Below are positions 55,596-64,000 of a stretch of 64,000 nucleotides of DNA, in pieces. The stretch is taken from NCBI GenBank assembly GCA_038049695.1, contig CP142461.1, positions 27,535,001-27,599,000 of the forward strand, given 5' to 3'. Under the pieces are notes generated by a model. That model saw only the letters and a program-made list of their open reading frames with translations, did no database searches and was not told where the DNA came from. How positions within the stretch are numbered: the stretch's first letter is position 1; every line of letters begins with the position of its first letter. Position numbers and translations under genes: made by a program. The DNA comes from Cinnamomum chago (lineage: Eukaryota; Streptophyta; Magnoliopsida; Laurales; Lauraceae).

Positions 55596-57038
55596 ATGCT
55601 TGGTCGTCGCTCTTGTCGTCCAGATTTGATTTCTCTAGACCAAAATTTAGAGCGAGCCCTTAGAAAAATCAGATCATCTAAATACCCTTCTGCTGTCTCA
55701 CACACTAATTCACTAATGGCTGAGGAAAGAAAAGAAGATGGGGGTCCTGAGGCTCCACCACTCCGACCCTTGAAGGAGCACTATACTCCTTCAGAATACG
55801 CGTCACCATCGTGTATTCAACTGCCTGTAGTACAGGCAGCTCAATATGAAATCAAGCCTAGCACAATCAATCTTAATCCTTCTTTCAATGGCTTGAACAA
55901 TGAGGACCCGTACAACCACATTGATGAGTTCTTGGTTATTTGCTCCACGGTGCGAATAAACAATTTTAGTAGTGAGGCCTTAAAATTGTTTCTCTTTCTG
56001 TTTTCATTAAAGGGCAAAGCCAAGTATTGGCTGAGTACTTTACCTGCAAACTCTATCAATTCTTGGGCCCAACTACAACAAAAAAATTTGGATAAATATT
56101 TCTCTGTGGGCAAAACAAATCAGTACAGGAGATCTATCACATCCTTCGCCCAAACTGACAATGAACAATTTCATGAGGCGTGGGATAGATTCAAGGATCT
56201 CATTAGAAAGTGTCCTCATCACCAAATTGCCAAATGGCAATTGGTGCAATTCTTTTATGATGGGCTATCACCCGAATGGCGAAACATGGTAGTGACCGCC
56301 AGTGGGGGATCAATAATGTTAAAAAATGAGGATAAGGCATGGGAGCTCTTTGAGAATATGATCGAGACCTTCCAACACACTGCTAGATTGGAGAGGCCAG
56401 CAGCCTCTATTTTGCAAAAACCTAAGGGGGTATTTGAAATTCAGCCCTCTAATGAACTCACAACCCAAGTGGCTACCTTGACACAAAAGATAGATCAATT
56501 GATTTCTGGGGGACAATCTCTCCAATCTTCACCTCCCCAACCCCCTGCTCATCAAGATGCTTGCGCTTTGTGCAACAGTCCCGCTCATTTTGTAAGTGAT
56601 TGTCCTGCAGCACCCCAATTTCCTGAATTTGTACAAGAGCAGGTGAATGCTGCTCAGGGGTTCTCCAAACCGGGTAATGATCCTTATTCAAATACTTATA
56701 ACCCGGGATGGCGCAATCACCCCAATTTTTCATGGAAGTCGCCCGGTCAAGGCACTTCTTTCCCTCAAATGGGAAATAGGCCTAATTTTCAATATAATCC
56801 TGCGGCCTATCGTTCCCAACAATCCTACCAGCCACCGAACCCTCAACCACCTCAAAGAAATCCATCACTTGAGGAGACAGTACTGCAAGAGCTAAAGGAG
56901 CTCAAAGCAGGTAATCAACTGGTCCACTCTCATTCTCAGTCCATAGCCAAGCTAAAGGCCCAGATGGGCCAAATAGTTATTGCTCTTAATAGAAGAGAAG
57001 AGGGTCGTTTACCTAGCCAACCCACTGTCAACCCTTAG
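55596..57038 (+). CDS. gag: Athila gag protein
   Basis: A frame of 480 residues from ATG at 55596 (an internal ATG at 55716, MAEERKEDGG, is an alternative start). It has the retrotransposon gag core: INLNPSFNGLNNEDPYNHIDEF, KAKYWLSTLPANSINSW, FYDGLSPEWRNM. A CCHC zinc knuckle CALCNSPAHFVSDCP is near residue 325 and a Gln/Pro/Asn-rich tail follows. Gag forms the cytoplasmic particle and packages element RNA. The TAG at 57036-57038 separates it from the protease-RT frame, which continues in the same phase. Gag itself appears intact. Confidence 0.92.
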   Translation: MLGRRSCRPDLISLDQNLERALRKIRSSKYPSAVSHTNSLMAEERKEDGGPEAPPLRPLKEHYTPSEYASPSCIQLPVVQAAQYEIKPSTINLNPSFNGLNNEDPYNHIDEFLVICSTVRINNFSSEALKLFLFLFSLKGKAKYWLSTLPANSINSWAQLQQKNLDKYFSVGKTNQYRRSITSFAQTDNEQFHEAWDRFKDLIRKCPHHQIAKWQLVQFFYDGLSPEWRNMVVTASGGSIMLKNEDKAWELFENMIETFQHTARLERPAASILQKPKGVFEIQPSNELTTQVATLTQKIDQLISGGQSLQSSPPQPPAHQDACALCNSPAHFVSDCPAAPQFPEFVQEQVNAAQGFSKPGNDPYSNTYNPGWRNHPNFSWKSPGQGTSFPQMGNRPNFQYNPAAYRSQQSYQPPNPQPPQRNPSLEETVLQELKELKAGNQLVHSHSQSIAKLKAQMGQIVIALNRREEGRLPSQPTVNP

Positions 57039-58575
57039 AATACTTTTGAGGTGGGAAGTAGCTCTCAACCTCAGGACACTTATCATGAGGAAGCTAAGGT
57101 AGTTGTCACGCTGATGAATGGGCGTGAGGTCGAGACTAGGCCTGAGGAGCCTATGAAAATTGTTAGAGAATCTGCCCCAAACCCCAAAAGCTCTAGGGTG
57201 GAAAAGAGTCCCAAGGAAAAGGAGGTCATCCCTTCCACTTCCTCATCTATTCTGGCTGTGACACCCACTTATGTGCCTAAAGCCCCTTTCCCTACTTGTC
57301 TGGACACACCCTCTCCCTTCGGGAAAAAGGGAGCAACCATGGATGAAATGTTAGATGTGTTCAAGCAAGTAAAGATTAATCTACCTTTGCTGGATGCTAT
57401 CAAGCAAGTGCCTTCGTATGCAAAATTTCTAAAAGACTTGTGCACTCAGAAGTGCAAATTCAAACCCAATGTGTCCAAAAAGGTCCTGCTCACTGAGCAA
57501 GTGAGTTACTTAATTCAGCATGACACTCCTCCCAAGCTGAAAGATCCTGGCACCCCCACTGTAACTTGTACAATCGAGAGTCACATCATTGATCATGCGT
57601 CGCTAGATCTTGGAGCTAGTGTCAATCTCCTGCCATACTCACTGTATGAGCAAATTGGGTTGGGAGAGTTGAAACCCACAACGGTCACGTTGCAACTTGC
57701 TGACAGATCCGTCAGGGTGCCCTGGGGTATAATTGAGGATGTTCTTGTCAAAGTGGACAAATTTCTTTTTCCAGCTGATTTCATTGTCCTTGACACAGAA
57801 CCAGTGCCAAACCTGCGGAAACAAACTCCAATCATCCTCGGCCGCCCCTTCTTGGCCACAGCTAATGCAACCATTAACTGTCGCACCGGAGTTATGGATG
57901 TTTCTTTTGGCAATATGAAAGTCAGGCTAAATGCTTTCAAGGCCTCTCATGAGCCCCCGGAAAAGGAAGAATGCTTCACAGTCGATGTTGTTGAGGAGCT
58001 AGTTGATGAAGCCCTCCCTTATATTTTAACTGAGGATCCATTAGAGGCTTGCTTATCCCATTTTAGCTATGATGAGTATGATGTTGACCATTCGATTACC
58101 GAGGTCAATGCCTTTTTGGATGAGGTAGCTATGTTGGATTTTCCCCCATGGAGGACAAAGATCGAACACCTCCCTCCACTTTCTATAGCACCAGCGCCTC
58201 CCTCGATTGAAGTTCCCCCCAAACTTGAGTTAAAACAACTTCCTGCTACACTCAAGTATGTTTATCTTGGCCCAAAGGATACATTGTCAGTCATCATTGC
58301 TTCTGATCTATCTGATGATCAGGAGGGTCAGCTCTTGGATGTGTTACAAGAGCACAAAAGTGCAATCGGCTGGTCTATAGCCGATTTGAAAGGCATTGAC
58401 CCCTCCAACTGCATGCACCGCATTCATTGCGAAGATGACGTGAAACTGTCACGTGAAATGCACCGTCATTTAAATCCTAACATGAAAGAGGTGGTCATGA
58501 AAGAAGTACTGAAGCTTCTTGGTGCAGGTATTATATACCCAATTTCTGACAGCAAGTGGGTGAGCCCTACTCAGG
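57039..58575 (+). pseudogene. Athila protease and start of RT
   Basis: Same phase as gag, open to a stop at 58593. The retroviral-type aspartic protease is marked by LDLGASVNLLPYSLYEQIG (about 57603-57660; the active-site triplet DLG replaces DTG, as usual in Athila) and by ILGRPFLATANATINCRTG (about 57835). The RT linker (QLLDVLQEHKSAIGWSIADLKGID) and SDSKWVSPTQ follow. An extra base near 58576 shifts RT out of frame. The nucleotide after the gag stop does not form a known readthrough context, so the TAG is probably a mutation. Confidence 0.9.
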
Positions 58576-58576
58576 G

Positions 58577-59828
58577 TGGTGCCAAAGAAGTCTAGCATCA
58601 CGGTTGTGGAAAATGAGAACGGGGAACTAATTCCCACACGAACCACTACTGGGTGGCGCGTGTGCATTGATTATCGAAAGTTAAATTCCATGACCCGAAA
58701 TGACCATTTTCCCTACCTTTCATTGACCAGATCTTAGAAAGGTTGGTTGGCCAAAGTTTTTATTGCTTCCTGGATGGTTATCCCGAATATAACCAAGTGG
58801 CCATCTACCCCGATGATCAGGAGAAAACAACTTTCACTTGTCCTTTCGGTACATTCGCTTACCGGAGGATGCCATTCGAACTTTGTAATGCACCCGCGAC
58901 TTTTCAACGGTGTATGATGTCTATTTTCTCCGACATGGTGGAGAAATTCTTAGAGGTGTTTATGGATGATTTCTTTGTTTTCGGACCTTCATTTGATGAA
59001 TGTCTCCATAATTTGGCAAAGGTGCTGAAACGTTGTACCGAGACAAACTTGGTCTTGAGTTGGGAGAAAAGTCATTTCATGGTGCGAGAAGGCTTCATTT
59101 TGGGGCATATCGTTTCCGCTAGAGGCATTGAGGTGGATAAGGCCAAGGTTGATCTTATATCCAAACTTCCACCTCCCTCATCGATTAAGCAAGTTCGTTC
59201 CTTTTTTGGACATGCAGGGTTTTACCGCATATTTATTAAAGACTTTAGTAAGATCTCTCGACCCTTGTGTGCATTGCTCACCAAGGAGGCCTCTTTTGTC
59301 TTTAATGAGGCTTGCATGCAAGCTTTTGAGAAGCTTCGGGAGGCCCTGTCCACCGCCCTTATCATTCAGTCACCGGATTGGGCCCATCCATTTGAGATTA
59401 TGTGCGATGCTTCCGACTATGTTGTCGGTGCAGTCCTGGGCCAACGGGTGAACAAGGTTCCACATGTTGTATATTATGCTAGCAAGACCCTCTCCGATGC
59501 CCAACTGAATTACACCACGACGGAGAAGGAATTGTTAGTTATTGTGTTTGCCTTGGATAAATTTCGGTCGTACCTATTAGGATCGAAAGTCATAGTGTTC
59601 ACAGACCATGCTGCGTTGCGGTACTTATTATCGAAAAAGGACCCTAAGCCAAGATTGATTAGGTGGATTCTATTACTTCAAGAATTCGACTTTGAGATTC
59701 GGGACAAGAAGGGTTCCGAAAACTGTGTAGCTGACCACCTATCCCGGATCTTGGTGGATACCACAGGAGACACCTTACCCTTGCATGACTCATTTCCAGA
59801 TGAGTTACGGTGTCCCAAAATCGCCCCC
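58577..59828 (+). pseudogene. Athila reverse transcriptase and RNase H
   Basis: After the shift near 58576 comes GWRVCIDYRKLNSMTR, another shift near 58714 (a missing C in CATTTTCCC-TA), then an open frame to 59828. RT shows [37 protein letters not shown] and the catalytic [10 protein letters not shown] (usual YVDD replaced by FMDD as in Athila). RNase H shows [36 protein letters not shown] and [14 protein letters not shown] near 59730 ends the RNase H. Together they make and trim the cDNA. Confidence 0.95.
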
Positions 59829-61129
59829 CTGGTATGCTCATTTTGTGAATTATCTAACAGTGGGGGCGATTCCTTCAAATTGGTCCAAGCAGGACAAGGA
59901 TCGTTTCTTCTCCCAAGTAAAGATGTATTTTTGGGAGGATCCTGAACTTTTCAAGTTCTGTCCAGACCAAGTGATCAGGCGATGTGTACCCGAGAGTGAA
60001 TATAACAGTATACTTACTTTCTGTCACTCTCTTGCGTGTGGAGGGCATTTCAGTGGGAAGAAAACTGCTGCGAAAGTTTTACAAAGTGGCTTCTATTGGC
60101 CCACTCTTTTTCGAGATGCTCATCAGTTTTGCAAAACTTGTTTGCGCTGTCAGCAAACAGGTAACATGTCTAGGAGGAACATGATGCCCCTACAACCGAT
60201 TTTGATTGTAGAAATCTTTGATGTGTGGGGCACCGATTTTATGGGACCGTTTCCGTCGTCGTTTGGTTTTCAATACATTCTAGTGGCGGTTGATTACGTG
60301 TCCAAGTGGGTGGAAGCAGCTGCTACTAAGACTAATGACCACAAAGTTGTGGTCAAATTCCTACAAAGCAAAATTTTCAGTCACTTTGGCTGCCCGCGAG
60401 CAATTATAAGTGATGAGGGCATCCATTTCGTGAATAAACACTTTGAGGCGCTGGTAAAGAAGTACTCCACCACACACAAGGTAGCTACACCTTATCATCC
60501 TCAAACCAGCGGCCAAGTCGAAGTGACCAATAGGGAGGTGAAGCGTATTTTGGAAAAAATGGTGAAGCCCGACCGTAAAGATTGGTTGTTGTGGTTAAAT
60601 GATGCTTTATGGGCTTACCGTGCTGCTTACAAGACCCCAATTGGTATGTCCCCCTACCGATTAGTGTTCGGCAAGGCTTGCCACTGGCCAGTGGAACTCA
60701 AGCACCGCGCCATGTGGGCTATCAAGCAATTCAATTTTGATATGGCCGCTACCGGTTCTACTCGGAAACTCCAACTCGATGAGTTAGAAGAGATTCGGAA
60801 CGAAGCCTACATTAGTTCCAAAATTTACAAGGCTCGAACTAAAGCTTTCCATGATAAACACATTTTGTGAAAGTCCTTTGAGCCGAATCAAAAGGTATGG
60901 CTTTTCAATTCCAAGTTGCGACTCTTTCCAGGTAAATTGCGGTCAAGGTGGGATGGACGTATGTAGTAACCAAGGTTTTTGATCATGGTGCAGTAGAAAT
61001 TCACAACCCTAATACTGGGGGTTTTCTTAAGGTAAATGGTCAACGGTTGAAACCCTATATAGAGGGTATTACTGCAGGCGAAGTGGTGGAGTCCATTGTT
61101 TTAATGGACCCGTCCTATCTTATGGGCTG
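59829..61129 (+). pseudogene. Athila integrase and C-terminal tail
   Basis: A shift in a run of six C (59823-59828) leads into [18 protein letters not shown]. The zinc-binding part has [14 protein letters not shown] and CKTCLRCQ. The catalytic core has [17 protein letters not shown] (Glu-Gly instead of the usual Gly/Asn-Gly after the Asp) and [12 protein letters not shown], so D, D and E are present. The TGA at 60868-60870 falls after DKHIL; the same phase continues [21 protein letters not shown], then another shift near 60957 gives [16 protein letters not shown] and a stop at 61127-61129. Integrase would insert the cDNA into nuclear DNA. Confidence 0.93.
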
Positions 61130-62122
61130 AAAGTACTTGATGTCTAGCTGACGACGTTAAACCAAGCTCTTGCGGGAGGAATCCCGAGTGTAGATAGAGT
61201 CGTAGCGTAGGTGTCAGTGTCTTTTCATCCTTTTTGTCGTCAAAATTGAGTCCGTTTTTAGTCATCCACGTTGGAGGAGGGGGACACCTTTAGGTGGTTA
61301 GTCCTCACCATTGAGAGAGAGTTTTGGTGTAAAAAAAAAAATTAGGGCGTCCAGATTTTTTAAAGCATGCTGCTCTCTGGAATGGGACGTCTGGACGCCA
61401 GGATCTGGGCATCTGGACGCCAGGATCTGTTTTAAAGGGTCAAGTCTCTGTCTCTGGGCGTCTGGACGCCGGAGATTAAAAAAAAAAACCTGCTTTCTGT
61501 CTCCGGGCGTCTGGACGCCCGAAATTATTTGAACATTCTTGCTCTCTACCTCCGGGCGTCTGGACGTCGGAATTTTCCAAAAAAAAAAACAAACGTGGGA
61601 CACATCCTAGCAGCCCCTTCCCCATTCTCTTTTCCTCTTCTTCAACCCCCCCGCCCCCCCTTCTTCTCTCCTTCTCTCCCACAACCAACCCTCACCACCA
61701 CATACACCACCACCACTCTCCTCCTCCATTTTTCTCCACCACCATTGCCTTCCTCTCCTTCCCCTCTTCCATTCTATCTCATTCTTCTATCAAACAAGTG
61801 CCACCGGAACCCACATTCCAGCCGGCGACGTCCACGCTTTCCAGTTAGATCTCCGGCGCTCGAGTCTCTACAACTAGTTAGCACACTTGGGTTCTCTTCC
61901 CAACGAGCACTTCTACGCGCCGGCAGTGCCCGTTGATCTCCGGCGAACTTTTCGGTCATCTTCTCCGGTGACTTCACCGGAGCTCCGACGAGCAAATTGT
62001 GGGTAAATTTCTTTTTACTTGTTTTTCCTTACTGTTCTTTTTCTTAGTTATTTTGCAATTGTGTTAAGTTATTTTAGGTTTGTTTTTCCTTTTTAATTAT
62101 CATTTCAAAAACAAAACAAAAA
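61130..62122 (+). other. Spacer between pol and env-like ORF with leader-like sequence
   Basis: Begins with the Athila-typical GTCTAGCTGACGACGTTAAACCAAGC. After a palindrome array comes a strongly CT/CA-rich stretch (61600-61790, CCACAACCAACCCTCACCACC) and sequence like a 5' leader (61800-62000, CCGGCGACGTCC...CGGTGACTTCACCGGAG). A possible splice donor TGTG|GGTAAATTTC is at about 62000. No TATA box seen. May carry the promoter or splice signals for env-like expression. Confidence 0.5.
61384..61570. repeat. Array of GGCGTCTGGACGCC palindromes
   Basis: Five copies about 30-60 bp apart: GGACGTCTGGACGCC near 61385, GGGCATCTGGACGCC near 61408, GGCGTCTGGACGCC at 61457-61470, GGGCGTCTGGACGCCC at 61505-61520 and GGGCGTCTGGACGTC near 61554. 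Each is a near-perfect palindrome with one mismatched central pair. The core is that of the LTR palindrome at 54439. Poly(A) runs separate several copies. Confidence 0.9.
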
Positions 62123-63366
62123 ATGTTTCGAAGGGGGAGAAGTAAGTCCAAGGCCCCTACAGATGAGGGCTCCTCCAATCCACAACCACACAAACGAAGT
62201 GCACCCACTCCTACTCTTGAACAACCATCTATAGATGGGCCAATCGACCTTTAGAAAAGCAAGCCACATTTGACTTGAATTTTTTTTAAGCCGACCAATC
62301 CACACATTGGGCGGTTCAGCAATTACGTTTGCGTCAATGGACGGCTCTATGTGGACCTTTTCCCTCGGCGTGCCCTCGTTTGGTATGCCTTTTCTACCAA
62401 AATTTGGAAATCAAGGGGCAGAACGACAATGTCTTATCCTCCACCATTGATGGACATGACATTACTGTAACCGAGAGGGCCATTGCTCATGCCCTCGGCT
62501 GTAACCCCAATGCAGGTGATTTTCCATTTTTTCCAGCCACCCCCACTGTGGCTAGTATCACCAATGAGATGTGTGAGGGTCGGTTTAGCAAGGCAAACTA
62601 CACGAGCACTCATCGTAGTTACCTACCTCAACGGATGTGGCTGATCGATCAAGTGCTGCGTGTAAATGCATTCCCCACGCATCACAAGGACGAGAGGAGG
62701 GGGGACTTCCTCGTCACTTTGTACGCTATCCAGGTTGGATACGTGGTATCTCTCCCACGTATGATTTTTCGAGAAATGTGCAAAGTCTATAGGCTCTTTA
62801 CAGAGTCTAAAAAAGATCCGGAGAAGAAGAGACCTTTGTCTTTCCCTCATTTAATCACCAGGTTACTTCTCTCTCGTTCGGGTCCATTGGTTGTCGCCTA
62901 TCCCATTCACCTGCTAAGGAGTCTATCCCATGTTCTGACCTCTACGGTGAGGTGCGATGGACACAGAGTGTCCAGACCATTTTGCGTAATATGCAGCACG
63001 CTCACCCTGCCATGATGCCGGGAGTAGACGCACCTGTGGTTGAGCCACCGGTGCCACCTCAAGCCCCTCCTATTATACACCCTCCTGCGGGGCAGGCTGA
63101 CCCGTTCTACATGACCTATGCCCAGTACGAGGCTATATATCCTTCAAGGTCAGCAGGCCCTCCAATCCCGTCAAGTGGCCTTTGAGTCCCGCTTTGAGGA
63201 CTTTGCCACTCGCACTATAGACTCTCTTTTCGAAATGCGCTCTTTAATGAGAGGTCTGCGTAGCCTTTCCCCTCCTCACAGAGATGATCACATGCATGAT
63301 GGAGGTGGAGGGGCTGGCCATGGCGGGGATGGGAGGATGATTGAGACTGTTTCTTTTTCTTTTTAG
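62123..63366 (+). pseudogene. Athila env-like / plant transposon ORF
   Basis: Three pieces in different frames look like one protein: 62123-62254 (MFRRGRSKSKAPTDEGS), ~62330-62940 (the main conserved part, LVCLFYQNLEIKGQ, ITVTERAIAHALGCNPNAGDF, YLPQRMWLIDQVLRVNAFPT, RRGDFLVTLYAIQVGYVVSLPRMI), and ~62950-63366 (Pro-rich, then ALQSRQVAFESRFEDFATRT coiled coil and a Gly/His-rich end). The middle matches the 'putative plant transposon protein' family (Transposase_32) found in the env position of Athila elements. A clear signal peptide or fusion-type membrane anchor is not visible. Shifts lie near 62270-62330, 62940 and 63120. Role unknown. Confidence 0.8.
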
Positions 63367-63560
63367 GTAGCATTTTCTTTTTAGTTTCTCTATTTTTGTT
63401 TCTAGATTGTTGCTAACATTTTGTAGGTTCTTTAGTGCAAGTTGGGGGGTCTACCCGACTTTTCTTTACTGCGCATTGTTTTGTTCAGCAATACCCAGGT
63501 GACATCCCTCCTTTTTCTTTTACTTTATTGTCCTTTATCTTTTATTTTGTGCTTAACATT

Positions 63561-63600
63561 GTGGACAATGTTAGGTTAAGTTGGGGGGTGGGGTATTAAC
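63561..63600 (+). promoter_or_regulatory. G-rich polypurine-like tract of the Athila element
   Basis: GTGGACAATGTTAGGTTAAGTTGGGGGGTGGGG, a phrase typical after the env-like ORF of Athila elements and matched on the minus strand at 27660-27690 and 50795-50830. It is still some distance from the LTR, which lies outside the window. Confidence 0.6.
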
Positions 63601-64000
63601 CTTTGGAGTAGTCTAGGGGTAGTTTTTAACAATTTTTAGTTCTTTTTACTTGTCATCTTTTCCTTTAGTTGCATTTTAAAAAAAAAAGTTTTTGCTGGTT
63701 TTGTTAAGATTTCTAACCGGGTTTTTATGAAACGAAGATACCTTATTTTTTTTTGAAACTTTTTGTGAGGAAAAACAGAAAAACGGTTCACTATCTTGTC
63801 ATTGGAAAGAGTTTTTGAGAAAATTTTGAATTATTGATCTTTCACTTAACAAGTATTTTATAGAAAATTTGAAATGTGAAACTATGATTTCCATACTAGT
63901 GAAAACTTCAGAACAATTACGATGGAAAGCTGACCCTTGGTCATACTAAAGTCGGGCATATGGAAAGGGCTACCTATTGTTAGGGACAAAAAAAAAAGGG
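63601..64000 (+). other. 3' noncoding interior of the Athila element up to the window edge
   Basis: T- and A-rich, no ORF with motifs; the 3' LTR is not reached. Confidence 0.6.

Larger units (their letters stand above)
54205..64000 (+). mobile_element. Athila-type Ty3/gypsy retrotransposon, 3' LTR beyond the window
   Basis: LTR (54205-55297), tRNA-Asp primer site, gag, protease, RT, RNase H, integrase, a 1-kb spacer, an env-like ORF and a G-rich tract, in the order of Athila elements. The gag-pol frame has one in-frame stop (57036) and shifts near 58576, 58714, 59826 and 60957, plus a stop at 60868; the env-like frame is also shifted. The element is therefore dead though structurally complete to the window edge. 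A left TSD would be GAAGG (54200-54204); the right one is outside. Confidence 0.92.

Noticed and set aside
57036-57038. Possible programmed readthrough of TAG between gag and pol in the Athila element
   Set aside because: The following bases (AAT ACT) are not a known leaky-stop context, and pol has several other defects, so a plain mutation is more likely.

Overview
The window looks like a transposon-rich intergenic stretch of a flowering-plant nuclear genome. The main evidence is plant-specific Ty3/gypsy lineages (Tat-type, Athila-type and Del/Tekay-like LTRs), an Au-like SINE, plant Helitrons carrying RPA-like genes, CACTA and hAT elements, tRNA-Asp primer sites, and one host gene with the look of a plant proteasome-assembly chaperone. 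Species cannot be decided from the sequence. Almost everything can be explained as nested transposons. Several insertions can be undone exactly because their target-site duplications (TSDs) are visible and the interrupted reading frame rejoins.

Layout. 1-~11135: right part of a Tat-lineage gypsy element (RT, RNase H, integrase, a 55-bp tandem array, a spliced antisense gene with its own TATA box, and the 3' LTR). Its RT is split by a 3.2-kb Del/Tekay-like solo LTR (707-3941, TSD AAGGT). 11136-14940: mostly unassigned, with an Au-like SINE (12693-12846). 14943-15692 (minus): the only convincing intact host gene. 15825-16208: hAT MITE. 16240-~35300: two Helitrons head to tail. The first is a deletion derivative with an RPA tail. 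The second has a decayed Rep/helicase plus RPA gene, split by a second solo LTR (19777-22942, TSD TTAGA), a 9-kb non-autonomous Athila-like element in minus orientation (23844-32795, TSD GACAT) and another hAT MITE (33444-33994, 8-bp TSD). 35751-37517: Sirevirus-like copia solo LTR. 38517-40795: third Del-like LTR, cut by a third, minus-strand Helitron (40796-~42990) that carries a piece of an LRR receptor kinase gene. 42999-~45750: CACTA terminus followed by a GRF zinc-finger gene. 46142-47832: nine-copy 188-bp tandem array. ~48420-51060: decayed Athila-like fragment with an expanded repeat. 52164-52252: stray ABC-transporter exon. 54205-64000: autonomous-type Athila element (LTR, tRNA-Asp PBS, gag, protease, RT, RNase H, integrase, env-like ORF), broken by stops and frameshifts and running off the right edge.

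The most unusual recurring signal is a set of CpG-rich palindromes of 12-20 bp. They recur in clusters in the LTRs of unrelated families (Del-like gypsy, Athila, Sirevirus copia) and upstream of the Athila env-like ORF. Core sequence differs by family (GCTCGAGC, GGTCGACC, CGTCCGGACG, CGATCGATCG), but size, symmetry and clustering are alike. Similar palindromes are known from maize Sirevirus LTRs; the sharing across lineages seen here deserves attention.

All domain and family calls come from reading motifs by eye; no database search was possible.
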